From positions 1-33,809 of the forward strand of contig CALGMY010000122.1 in NCBI GenBank assembly GCA_937958785.1: 33,809 bases of DNA, read 5' to 3'. The notes beneath the pieces were generated by a model. The model saw only the letters and a program-made list of their open reading frames with translations. It had not been told where the DNA came from and made no database searches. This document shows, piece after piece, positions 16,232 through 23,676 of this stretch; within the stretch, counting starts at the first letter, position 1; every line of letters begins with the position of its first letter. Source of the stretch: an uncultured Gammaproteobacteria bacterium. Lineage in GTDB: Bacteria; Pseudomonadota; Gammaproteobacteria; Steroidobacterales; GCA-2729495. Made by a program: the position numbers and the translations under genes.

Positions 16232-16640
16232 CGGGACCTTCGCCTCCGGGCTGACCGTCCCGCCCGAGCGAGTAGATGTCGAACTCACCCTGCTTGCCGG
16301 GATTCTCGTAGACATAGGGGCGGTCCCAGGGGTCCTTCGGCATGCGGTCCAGATAGCCCCCTTCGGGCCACTTCTGGCTGGTGTCCTGGGGTGGCGTGAC
16401 GAGGGCATCGAGGCCCTCCTGGCCGGTGGGGTAGCGGAACCGGTCGAGCCGGTAGAGCTTCAGGGCGCTCTCGATGGCCCGGATGTCCTGCCGGACCTTG
16501 GCGACCTGGGCGTCGTCGATGCGGTTGATCACGTTGGGGGCGATGAGGGCGGCGAGGATGCCGAGGATCACCACGACCACCATGATTTCAATGAGCGTAA
16601 AGCCGCGTGCGGCCCGGAACGACGAGTTCGCGAACTTCAT
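16200..16640 (-). CDS. gspG: type II secretion system major pseudopilin G
   Basis: Read from ATG 16640 the product is 146 residues, the usual size; an upstream in-frame ATG at 16712 would give an unusually long leader and lie beyond the likely transcription start. The signal is RAARG/FTLIEIMVVVVILGILAALI, cleaved after Gly13 with Glu18 at +5. The body has INRIDDAQVAKVRQDIRAIE, LKLYRLDRFRYPT..GL.ALV.PP, and the C-terminal calcium-site region DPWDRPYVYENPG..GEFDIYSLGRDG. GspG polymerises into the pseudopilus shaft that pushes exoproteins through the GspD secretin. It is the first gene of the operon G-H-I-J-K-L-M-N. Confidence 0.95.
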   Translation of the reverse strand: MKFANSSFRAARGFTLIEIMVVVVILGILAALIAPNVINRIDDAQVAKVRQDIRAIESALKLYRLDRFRYPTGQEGLDALVTPPQDTSQKWPEGGYLDRMPKDPWDRPYVYENPGKQGEFDIYSLGRDGQPGGEGPDADVGNWDLD

Positions 16641-16700
16641 GAATTGACCCTGCGATTCTGCGATGATCCGCCGCAACCCGAAGCGGCGGTAGCCCGGGCG

Positions 16701-16729
16701 ATTATCTGCCACCCGCCGGGCCCTGTCAG
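16701..16729 (-). promoter_or_regulatory. sigma-70-like promoter of the gspG-N operon
   Basis: On the minus strand CTGACA (16729-16724), a 17-base spacer and GATAAT (16706-16701) each match 5 of 6 consensus positions. Transcription would begin near 16694, giving a leader of about 54 bases with AGGG close to the gspG start. This is one of the two best promoter matches I see in the window. Confidence 0.6.
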
Positions 16730-16753
16730 CAGTTTTCAGTCCCCGGTGACCAA

Positions 16754-17401
16754 GTGGCGCTAACCCACGGACGAATAACGTTTTCTCCGCGACTGGAATC
16801 GTCCTCGCTGGTCTGGGCCACCGGCTTTGCTGTGATGCTCGTCACGCTCCAGGCGCTGCCCGAAACCTGGCACCGGGCGCTCTGGTACGACCGGGCGGCC
16901 ATTGCCGGTGGCGAGTACTGGCGCATCGTGACCGGCAACCTGGTGCACCTCGGGTGGACCCACCTCGCCCTGAACGTGGGGGCCCTCGTGATCGGCACCT
17001 TCGTCTTCTACCCGGCCCGCACGCCGCCTGCCTGGGCCATGGCCCAGCTGGTGTGTTCGGTCGCGACGAGCGTGGGTCTCTATCTCTTCAGCCCGCAGGT
17101 TGCCTGGTGCGTCGGCATGTCGGGAGCCCTGCATGGCCTCCTGATGATCGGCGCCATCGACTGGATCCGGCAGGGTGACCGGGTGGGCTGGCTGCTCGTC
17201 CTGATCTGGACCGCCAAGCTGGCCTTCGAGCACTTCGAGGGCGCGATGCCGTTCTCGACGGAGACCGTGGGATCGGCCGTGGTCACGGAGGCGCATCTCT
17301 GGGGCGCCGTGGGCGGGTTGCTGTATGTTGCCGCGGAAGCGCTCTACCGGCGCCGCAGGCCGGACCGAACCACACCATCCCTGGGAGGACAGGCTCGATG
17401 A
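16754..17401 (+). CDS. rrtA: rhombosortase (rhomboid-family GlyGly-CTERM serine protease)
   Basis: This 215-residue polytopic inner-membrane protease has the hallmarks of the rhombosortase branch: WRIVTGNLVHLGWTHLALN (His65, His70, Asn74), the nucleophile loop GMSGALHG with Ser123, and the catalytic His181 in EAHLWGAVGG. The first transmembrane segment is about residues 19-35. Rhombosortases cleave the C-terminal GlyGly-CTERM tag of proteins that leave by the type II system, so its place beside a gsp operon fits the known linkage. The GTG at 16754 is the first start in frame and its ribosome-binding site is weak, so the start is uncertain. The stop overlaps fabG in ATGA, which couples this protease to fatty-acid genes. 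No GlyGly-CTERM substrate gene lies in the window. Confidence 0.87.
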   Translation: MALTHGRITFSPRLESSSLVWATGFAVMLVTLQALPETWHRALWYDRAAIAGGEYWRIVTGNLVHLGWTHLALNVGALVIGTFVFYPARTPPAWAMAQLVCSVATSVGLYLFSPQVAWCVGMSGALHGLLMIGAIDWIRQGDRVGWLLVLIWTAKLAFEHFEGAMPFSTETVGSAVVTEAHLWGAVGGLLYVAAEALYRRRRPDRTTPSLGGQAR

Positions 17402-18162
17402 CCGCTGACGACGGACTCTTCTCGCTTGCCGGCGAGACGGCACTGGTGACCGGTGCCTCCCGCGGCATCGGCGCGGGCATCGCCCGGGTGCTCGGGGCGG
17501 CGGGCGCGACGGTACTTGGTACCGCGACGACGGCGGCCGGGGCGGAGGCGATCACGGCGCGCCTGGCCGCCGAGGGTATCCGCGGACGCGGACTCGTGCT
17601 GGACGCGTCGTCGGCCGCCTCCATCACGGCGATCCAGCAGGACATTGAGCAGGCCGAAGGCGGCGTCTCGCTCCTCGTCAACAACGCCGGCATCACCCGC
17701 GACAACCTCCTCATGCGGATGAAGGACGAGGAGTGGGATGCGGTGCTCGCCACCAACCTGACCGCGGTGTTCCGCCTCAGCAAGGCATTCCTGCGCGGGA
17801 TGGTCAAGCAGCGCCGGGGACGGATCATCAATATCTCGTCGGTGATCGGCGCGATGGGGAATCCCGGCCAGGCCAACTACGCGGCGGCCAAGGCCGGCAT
17901 CGTCGGCTTCTCCAAGGCCCTGGCGCGCGAAGTCGGCAGCCGCGGCATCACCGTCAACGTCGTGGCCCCAGGCTTCATCCAGACCGACATGACGGAAGCC
18001 ATGCCCGAAGAGCAGCGGGCCCGCCTCGCGGCGCAGATTCCCCTGCAGCGACTGGGCACCGTTGACGATGTGGCGGCCGTGGTGCTCTTCCTTGCGTCAC
18101 CGGCGGGCGCCTACCTGACGGGCGAAACCATCCATGTGAATGGTGGCCTGCACATGGCCTAG
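17398..18162 (+). CDS. fabG: 3-oxoacyl-[acyl-carrier-protein] reductase
   Basis: The 254-residue short-chain dehydrogenase has the NADP-binding TGASRGIG at residues 18-25, the NNAG motif, and the catalytic Ser148, Tyr161 and Lys165 in SSVIGAMGNPGQANYAAAKAG. It also has NVVAPGFIQTDMTEAM and ends in TGETIHVNGGLHM, all diagnostic for FabG. It reduces 3-oxoacyl-ACP to 3-hydroxyacyl-ACP in each elongation cycle. It begins inside the stop of the rhombosortase gene (4-base overlap) instead of following fabD as in many relatives, and acpP lies 121 bases downstream. Confidence 0.95.
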   Translation: MTADDGLFSLAGETALVTGASRGIGAGIARVLGAAGATVLGTATTAAGAEAITARLAAEGIRGRGLVLDASSAASITAIQQDIEQAEGGVSLLVNNAGITRDNLLMRMKDEEWDAVLATNLTAVFRLSKAFLRGMVKQRRGRIINISSVIGAMGNPGQANYAAAKAGIVGFSKALAREVGSRGITVNVVAPGFIQTDMTEAMPEEQRARLAAQIPLQRLGTVDDVAAVVLFLASPAGAYLTGETIHVNGGLHMA

Positions 18163-18283
18163 GCACAGCTAGATTGGCAATCAGCCTTGACGGTAGAATA
18201 GCCGCCCGTCAGGGGGTGCGATCCGCGGGCGCCGCGTATCGCTTAGTCTGCCTGGTCGGTCTCACGAAGAGGACATAGCATAG

Positions 18284-18526
18284 ATGAGCAGCATTGAGGC
18301 ACAGGTCAAGAGCATCGTCGCGGAGCAGCTGGGCGTGAAGGAAGAAGAAGTCACGAACCAGGCTTCCTTCGTCGACGATCTGGGCGCCGATTCCCTGGAT
18401 ACGGTCGAGCTGGTCATGGCGCTCGAGGAAGAGTTCGAGACGGAGATCCCGGACGAGGACGCCGAGAAGATCAAGACCGTGCAGCAGGCGATCGACTACA
18501 TCACCCAGCGGTCTGCGGCTTCCTGA
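18284..18526 (+). CDS. acpP: acyl carrier protein
   Basis: The 80-residue acidic protein carries the phosphopantetheine site DSLDTVELVMALEEEF with Ser37 as the attachment residue, and is almost identical in pattern to housekeeping ACPs. It shuttles acyl chains between FabG, FabF and the rest of the cytosolic type II fatty acid synthase. ATG 18284 has GAGG about 11 bases upstream. The 121-base gap before it is the largest in this gene run and probably holds a promoter, although I cannot identify a convincing pair of boxes. fabF follows after 27 bases. Confidence 0.97.
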   Translation: MSSIEAQVKSIVAEQLGVKEEEVTNQASFVDDLGADSLDTVELVMALEEEFETEIPDEDAEKIKTVQQAIDYITQRSAAS

Positions 18527-18553
18527 TCCGGGCGGCGCGCGGCGTAGCCAGGG

Positions 18554-19792
18554 ATGAGCGCGAGACGCGTCGTCGTCACCGGGATGGGCATCGTCTCCCC
18601 GGTCGGCAATGACCTCGAGACGGCCTGGGGCAAGGTCGTCGCCGGTGAGTCCGGCATCGGGCCCATCACCGATTTCGACGTCAGTGAGTTCTCCACACGT
18701 TTCGGCGGCAGCATCCGTGACTTCGATGCCAGCCAGTACGTGCCCGCCAAGGAACTCAAGAAGATGGACCCGTTCATGCACTTCGGGATCGCCGCGGCGT
18801 CCCAGGCGATCGCGCATGCGGGTCTCCAAGGCAGTGGCCATTCGCCGGACCGCATCGGGGTCGCCATGGGATCCGGCATCGGCGGGGTGGGGACCATCGA
18901 GTCCAACCACCAGCGCTACCAGGAGGGTGGTCCGCGCAAGATCTCACCCTTCTTCGTGCCGGCCAGCATCATCAACATGGTTTCCGGCCACGTTTCCATC
19001 CAGCATGGCTACCGGGGACCGAACATCGCGCTCGTGAGCGCGTGCACCACGGCCACCCACTGCATCGGCATGAGCGCCCGCCTGATCGCCCACGGGGACG
19101 CGGACGTGATGCTGGCTGGCGGTGCCGAGCACGGCATCACGCCGCTCGGCCTCGGCGGCTTCTGCGCCGCCCGGGCGCTTTCCCAGCGCAACGACGATCC
19201 GACACGGGCAAGCCGGCCCTGGGACAAGGACCGGGACGGTTTCGTCCTGAGCGATGGCGCGGCCTGCCTGGTGCTCGAGGAGTACGAGGCAGCCCGCAAG
19301 CGCGGCGCCACCCTCTTCGCGGAGGTGGTTGGCTTCGGCATGAGCGCGGATGCCTTCCACATCACCGCGCCTCCTGACCACGGTGAGGGAGCGCAGGCCT
19401 GCATGGCGGCTGCGCTGCGGGATGCACGCCTGAATGCCGACCAGGTGGATTACATCAACGCCCACGGCACCTCGACCCCACTTGGTGACGTCGCCGAGAC
19501 GCGCGCGATCCGTGGGCTCTTTGGCAGCCATGCGGGCCGCCTGGCCATCAGTTCCACCAAGTCCACGACCGGGCACCTGCTTGGCGCTGCCGGCGCCGTC
19601 GAGGCGGTGTTCAGCGTCCTCGCGATCCGGGACCAGGTGGCGCCACCCACCGCGAACCTGGACAACCCCGACGACGAGTGCAACCTCGATTACGTGCCCC
19701 GCACGGCCCGCCGGATGCCGATCAATTGCGTGCTCAGCAACTCGTTCGGCTTCGGCGGCACGAACGGCAGCCTGATCTTCCGCCGGGTCTGA
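18554..19792 (+). CDS. fabF: beta-ketoacyl-ACP synthase II
   Basis: The 412-residue product matches the usual FabF length (about 413). The condensing-enzyme triad is present: Cys164 in LVSACTTATHCIG, His in NAHGTSTPLGD, and His in TKSTTGHLLGAAGA with the adjacent Lys. It begins RRVVVTGMGIVSPVGND and ends NSFGFGGTNGSLIFRRV, both typical. It elongates acyl-ACP with malonyl-ACP and sets the temperature-dependent unsaturated chain length. It is the third fatty-acid gene of the cluster, and pabB follows 22 bases after its stop, so the folate genes are probably co-transcribed. Confidence 0.96.
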   Translation: MSARRVVVTGMGIVSPVGNDLETAWGKVVAGESGIGPITDFDVSEFSTRFGGSIRDFDASQYVPAKELKKMDPFMHFGIAAASQAIAHAGLQGSGHSPDRIGVAMGSGIGGVGTIESNHQRYQEGGPRKISPFFVPASIINMVSGHVSIQHGYRGPNIALVSACTTATHCIGMSARLIAHGDADVMLAGGAEHGITPLGLGGFCAARALSQRNDDPTRASRPWDKDRDGFVLSDGAACLVLEEYEAARKRGATLFAEVVGFGMSADAFHITAPPDHGEGAQACMAAALRDARLNADQVDYINAHGTSTPLGDVAETRAIRGLFGSHAGRLAISSTKSTTGHLLGAAGAVEAVFSVLAIRDQVAPPTANLDNPDDECNLDYVPRTARRMPINCVLSNSFGFGGTNGSLIFRRV

Positions 19793-19814
19793 GTTCCGCC
19801 TCGGGGCCCGGGTC

Positions 19815-21176
19815 GTGGCCATGTCCCCCGAACCCGTTGACGTGCCCGCCGGTGTCGACCTGCTCGACCTCCATGCCGCGGACCCGGCGCGCTATCCGTT
19901 CCTCCTGGAGAGCGTCGCGCTGCCTGAGCACCGGGCCGACGGCTTCGACATCCTGTTCGCCAGTCCCGGCGAGCGGCTCATCCTCGACGCCGACTTTCGG
20001 CTGACCGGTCCCGGTAGCGCGGAGGCCGGGGGGCAGTTCCTCGACGCACTGGACCAGTGGTGGCGCCAGGAGCGGCAGCAGCCGGCGGTCCCGCCGCTGC
20101 TGCCCTTCACCGGTGGCTGGTTCCTTTTCCTGGCATACGAACTCGTCCGGCAGATCGAACCGCGCGTCAGTGGCGGGGCGACACCAGCCGGACCCGTCGC
20201 CGTGGCGGTGCGCGTGCCGGTCGCCCTCGTGCGCAACCGCCGGTCGGGGGCCGCGTGGCTCGTTGCGGAGCCTGGGCATGAACCTGCGGCGGAACGGCTG
20301 CGTGCCGACCTCAGCGCCACAGCGCGCTTCCGTTCGCCGTCCGGCGACCTGGTATCGCGGCTCAGCGAGCCGGACCCGGCGCTGTTCACGGCTGCGGTGA
20401 TGAAGGTCCGGGAACTGATCGCCAGCGGCGACGTGTACCAGGTGAACCTCGCCAGGCGCTGGCGGGCCACCCTGGGTCCCGGCGTCGGATCGCCGGCCGT
20501 CTATGCGCGGCTCCGGGGGACGAATCCGGCACCCTTCGCCGGCATCGCCGGCTTCGGCGACTGGGCAGTGATCAGCTCCTCGCCGGAGCGCCTGGTACGC
20601 AGCCGTGCGGGCACGGTGGAAACCCGCCCGATTGCGGGCACGCGCCCGAGGGCCGATGATCCCCTGGGCGAGGAGGCCATGCGCCGGGACCTGCTCGCCA
20701 ACCCGAAGGAGCGGGCCGAGCACATCATGCTGATCGACCTGGAACGCAATGACCTCGGACGCGTCTGCCAGCCAGGCTCGGTGGAAGTGGATGAGTTCAT
20801 GGCGATCGAGTCCTACAGCCACGTTCACCACATCGTCTCCAACGTGCGCGGCACCCTGCGTCCCGACGTCAGCCCGGGCGACGTGATCCGCGCACTCTTT
20901 CCCGGCGGCACCATCACGGGCTGCCCGAAGGTGCGCTGCCTCGAGATCATCAGTTCGCTCGAAGCCGAGGCGCGCGGGCCCTACACGGGCTCGATGGGTT
21001 ACCTCAACCGGGACGGCAGCTGCGACCTCAATATCCTCATCCGCAGCTTCGTGGCCCAGGGCAGCGAGCTGTCGTTCGCCGCCGGCAGCGGCATCGTCGC
21101 GGACTCGGAGCCGGAACGGGAGCTGGCCGAGACGCGGGCGAAGGCCAAGGGCCCGTTGCTGGCCCTCGCGGGCTGA
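19815..21176 (+). CDS. pabB: aminodeoxychorismate synthase component I (chorismate-binding enzyme)
   Basis: The product is 453 residues from GTG 19815, with an ATG two codons later as an alternative start. The chorismate-binding core is complete: SGDVYQVNLARRW, ISSSPERLV, ETRPIAGTRPR, EHIMLIDLERNDLGRV, HHIVSNV, FPGGTITGCPKVR and GSMGYLNRDGSCDLNILIR. With PabA it makes 4-amino-4-deoxychorismate for folate. The family call as PabB rests on the adjacent pabC. At residue 274 it has Ala (PIAGT) where E. coli PabB has the reactive Lys (PIKGT), and the N-terminus carries LLES, the TrpE-like form, so anthranilate synthase-like chemistry cannot be excluded. It sits between fabF and pabC, giving a compact p-aminobenzoate pair. 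Confidence 0.82.
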   Translation: MAMSPEPVDVPAGVDLLDLHAADPARYPFLLESVALPEHRADGFDILFASPGERLILDADFRLTGPGSAEAGGQFLDALDQWWRQERQQPAVPPLLPFTGGWFLFLAYELVRQIEPRVSGGATPAGPVAVAVRVPVALVRNRRSGAAWLVAEPGHEPAAERLRADLSATARFRSPSGDLVSRLSEPDPALFTAAVMKVRELIASGDVYQVNLARRWRATLGPGVGSPAVYARLRGTNPAPFAGIAGFGDWAVISSSPERLVRSRAGTVETRPIAGTRPRADDPLGEEAMRRDLLANPKERAEHIMLIDLERNDLGRVCQPGSVEVDEFMAIESYSHVHHIVSNVRGTLRPDVSPGDVIRALFPGGTITGCPKVRCLEIISSLEAEARGPYTGSMGYLNRDGSCDLNILIRSFVAQGSELSFAAGSGIVADSEPERELAETRAKAKGPLLALAG

Positions 21177-21181
21177 GCCCG

Positions 21182-22003
21182 ATGGAGCGCTGGTGGGTCG
21201 ATGGCCAGCCGGGCGGCTCGCCCGCACCGGACGACCGGGGCCTCGCCTATGCCGACGGCCTGTTCGAGACCATGGCCGTGCGCGGGGGCCGGCCCCGCTT
21301 CCTGTCGCGACACCTGGACCGGCTGCTGGCAGGCTGCGCGCGGCTCAGCCTCCCCGCACCCGACCGGAGCAGTCTCTCGACTGACCTCGAGGCAGCCTGC
21401 AACGGCGTGCGGCACGGGGTGCTGAAGCTCATGCTGACCGCCGGCCGGGGACCCCGCGGCTACGCCCGGCCCCCGACCCCGAGCCCCACGGTCATCTGGG
21501 GCGTTGCCGGGACCGGGCCGGTGGCTGCGGCGCCTATCGCGGTGCGCTGGTGTGCGACCATGACGCCCGTAAGCCCGGTGATCGCAGGGCTGAAGACCAT
21601 CGGGCGGCTCGAGCAGGTTCTGGCTCGCGCCGAGTGGGACGATCCGGCCATCGCCGAGGGCTTGATGGCCAGCACGGAGGGATGGGTCGTGGGTGCAACG
21701 GCCGGCAACGTGTTCCTGGTGGAGGAGGGGCGGCTCGTCACGCCGTCCGTGGCGCGCTGTGGCGTGGCAGGCGTGATGCGGGGGTTGGTCATCGACACCG
21801 CGCGCGCCGCCGGCCTCGAGGTGCGCGTGACGGACGTGTCGCCGGCAACCCTCGCCGCCGCCAGCGAGCTCTTCGTGACCAACGCCCTCACGGGCCTGCG
21901 CCCCGTCTGCCGGCTCGACGGACACGACCGGGATCCGGGTCCTGTGTCGCGGCAGCTGCAAGCCCTGCTGGCTGACGCCGGCGTGGACGAATGCGCCGGC
22001 TGA
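21182..22003 (+). CDS. pabC: aminodeoxychorismate lyase
   Basis: The 273-residue fold-type IV PLP enzyme has DRGLAYADGLFETMAVRGG near the N-terminus, the Schiff-base lysine Lys138 in AGLKTIGRLEQVLARAEW, and TAGNVFLVEEGRLVTPSV followed by GVAGVMRGLVI, the usual PabC order. It releases pyruvate from aminodeoxychorismate to give p-aminobenzoate. It starts 5 bases after pabB and its end overlaps mltG by 13 bases, consistent with one transcript. The motif before TAGN reads VVGA where many relatives have a Glu, a mild oddity. The D-amino-acid or branched-chain transaminase branches are less likely given pabB next door. Confidence 0.88.
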   Translation: MERWWVDGQPGGSPAPDDRGLAYADGLFETMAVRGGRPRFLSRHLDRLLAGCARLSLPAPDRSSLSTDLEAACNGVRHGVLKLMLTAGRGPRGYARPPTPSPTVIWGVAGTGPVAAAPIAVRWCATMTPVSPVIAGLKTIGRLEQVLARAEWDDPAIAEGLMASTEGWVVGATAGNVFLVEEGRLVTPSVARCGVAGVMRGLVIDTARAAGLEVRVTDVSPATLAAASELFVTNALTGLRPVCRLDGHDRDPGPVSRQLQALLADAGVDECAG

Positions 22004-23010
22004 TACTTGCCGTGGTCCTCGTCACGGCAGCCATCGCTGCCGGCACGACGCTCTGGTACCGCAGTTACCTGGACCGGCCGCTCGCCATCCCGGCGGGTGG
22101 CTACACCCTGCTGGTCGCAACGGGCGCCCACTGGACCGGCATCGTCGGGCAGCTGGCCGCGGACGGGATCGTGGGCGTGCCGCCGGCCCTGGTCGCGTAT
22201 GGCCAGTTCACGGGCCAGGCCGCCCGGATCAAGGCCGGCGAGTACCGGCTGGAGCCTGGCCTCACGCCGCGCACGCTGATGGACGTCCTCGAGTCAGGGC
22301 GGGTGATCCTGCATCGCCTGACACTGGTCGAGGGCTGGACGGTGCCGGAGGTCCTGGGGGCCGTCCGGGCCGCGCCGGCCCTTGCCAGGGAACTCGCCGC
22401 GGACGATGCCACGGGCCTCGCCAGGGAACTCGCGCTGCCCTGGGCGAGCGCGGAGGGGGCCTTCCTGCCGGAGACCTACCTGTTCGCGCGGGGCGATTCG
22501 GACCGCAGTCTGCTGCTCCGGGCCCACCGGGCCCTCCTCGAACAGCTCGACGCGGCCTGGGCGGCCCGGGCGCCGGGCCTGCCTCTCGCGGGCCCCTACG
22601 AGTTGCTCACCCTGGCATCGATCGTGGAGAAGGAGACGGCGCTCGCCCGGGAACGTCCCGCCATCGCAGGCGTGTTCGTGCGGCGCCTCGAGCGGGGCAT
22701 GCGCCTGCAGACCGACCCCACCGTCATCTACGGCCTCGGCGCCCGCTTCGACGGCAACCTGACCCGCAACCACCTGGTCACCGACAATCCCTGGAACACC
22801 TATACTCGTGCGGGACTGCCCCCGACCCCCATCGCCCTGGCGAGCACGGCGGCGATCCAGGCGGCAGCGCGCCCGGCGGCGGGCGATGCCCTGTTCTTCG
22901 TCGCCACCGGGCGGGGAGACGGCAGCCACGAGTTCAGCACGACGCTCCGGGAGCACGAGGCGGCGGTGCGTGACTACCTCGCGGCCCTGAAGCGCCGCCC
23001 TGGCGAATGA
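21991..23010 (+). CDS. mltG: endolytic murein transglycosylase MltG (YceG-like)
   Basis: The 339-residue protein has one N-terminal membrane anchor (about residues 3-22). It then has a LysM-like region (IKAGEYRLEPGLTPRTLMDVL) and the catalytic YceG domain with EGAFLPETYLF and LASIVEKET, where Glu213 is the expected catalytic acid. LQTDPTVIYGLG and YTRAGLPPTPIA complete the signature. It cleaves nascent glycan strands in the periplasm and is thought to end their elongation. An internal 14-base repeat makes the pair LAREL..GLAREL around residues 133-147. It overlaps pabC by 13 bases and is 12 bases from the tmk start. Confidence 0.93.
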   Translation: MRRLILAVVLVTAAIAAGTTLWYRSYLDRPLAIPAGGYTLLVATGAHWTGIVGQLAADGIVGVPPALVAYGQFTGQAARIKAGEYRLEPGLTPRTLMDVLESGRVILHRLTLVEGWTVPEVLGAVRAAPALARELAADDATGLARELALPWASAEGAFLPETYLFARGDSDRSLLLRAHRALLEQLDAAWAARAPGLPLAGPYELLTLASIVEKETALARERPAIAGVFVRRLERGMRLQTDPTVIYGLGARFDGNLTRNHLVTDNPWNTYTRAGLPPTPIALASTAAIQAAARPAAGDALFFVATGRGDGSHEFSTTLREHEAAVRDYLAALKRRPGE

Positions 23011-23022
23011 GGATGATCCCGC

Positions 23023-23676
23023 TTGGCAGCCCCTAGTCCACCACCCACTGGCCGCTTCCTGACCGTCGAGGGCATCGAGGGCGTGGGCAAGTCCACCAAC
23101 CTCGGGTTCATCGCCAGCGAGCTCCGCCGGGCCGGCCACGTGGTTGTCGAGACCCGGGAGCCGGGTGGCACGCCGCTCGGCGAACGCATCCGCGAGCTGC
23201 TCCTGCAACCCGCGAGCCGCATCGATCCGCTCACGGAACTGCTCCTCATGTTCGCCGCCCGCGCCGCCCACCTCCGGGACGTCATCCGGCCGGCGCTCGC
23301 CGCGGGCCAGTGGGTCGTCTGCGATCGCTTCACGGATGCCAGTCATGCCTACCAGGGGGGCGGACGGGGCCTGCCCGCGGCGACGATCGATGCGCTGGCA
23401 GATTTGGTTCAGGCGGGGCTGCATCCCGACCTGACGCTGCTGCTGGATGCGCCCCTCAACGTCTCGACCGAGCGCCAGGCCGACCGGGCTGCGCCGGACC
23501 GGTTCGAGCAGGAGTCCCACGCCTTCTTCGAGCGGGTGCGGACCGCGTACCTTGCCCGGGCGGAACGGGAGCCGGGCCGGATCCGCAAGATCGACGCGGC
23601 CCAGCCCCTCGCGCAGGTCCAGGCCGCCATCCGCCGGGAACTGGCTCCCCTGATCGCACCAGGGCACGGGGCATGA
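23023..23676 (+). CDS. tmk: thymidylate kinase
   Basis: The 217-residue P-loop kinase carries EGIEGVGKST (residues 16-25), the REPGGTPLGE dTMP-site motif, and the DRFTDASHAYQG segment (Asp101-Arg102), the standard TMK signatures. It phosphorylates dTMP to dTDP. The start is TTG 23023, preceded by TGAGG at a good distance; the ATG at 23013 is out of frame and none is in frame upstream. The gene precedes holB with a 4-base ATGA overlap, the usual tmk-holB arrangement of proteobacteria. Confidence 0.93.
   Translation: MAAPSPPPTGRFLTVEGIEGVGKSTNLGFIASELRRAGHVVVETREPGGTPLGERIRELLLQPASRIDPLTELLLMFAARAAHLRDVIRPALAAGQWVVCDRFTDASHAYQGGGRGLPAATIDALADLVQAGLHPDLTLLLDAPLNVSTERQADRAAPDRFEQESHAFFERVRTAYLARAEREPGRIRKIDAAQPLAQVQAAIRRELAPLIAPGHGA

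Noticed and set aside
18174..18199. Promoter upstream of acpP (TTGGCA with TAGAAT)
   Set aside because: The spacer would be only 14 bases. TTGACG at 18187 has no -10 box at the right distance. A promoter probably exists in this gap but I cannot place it.
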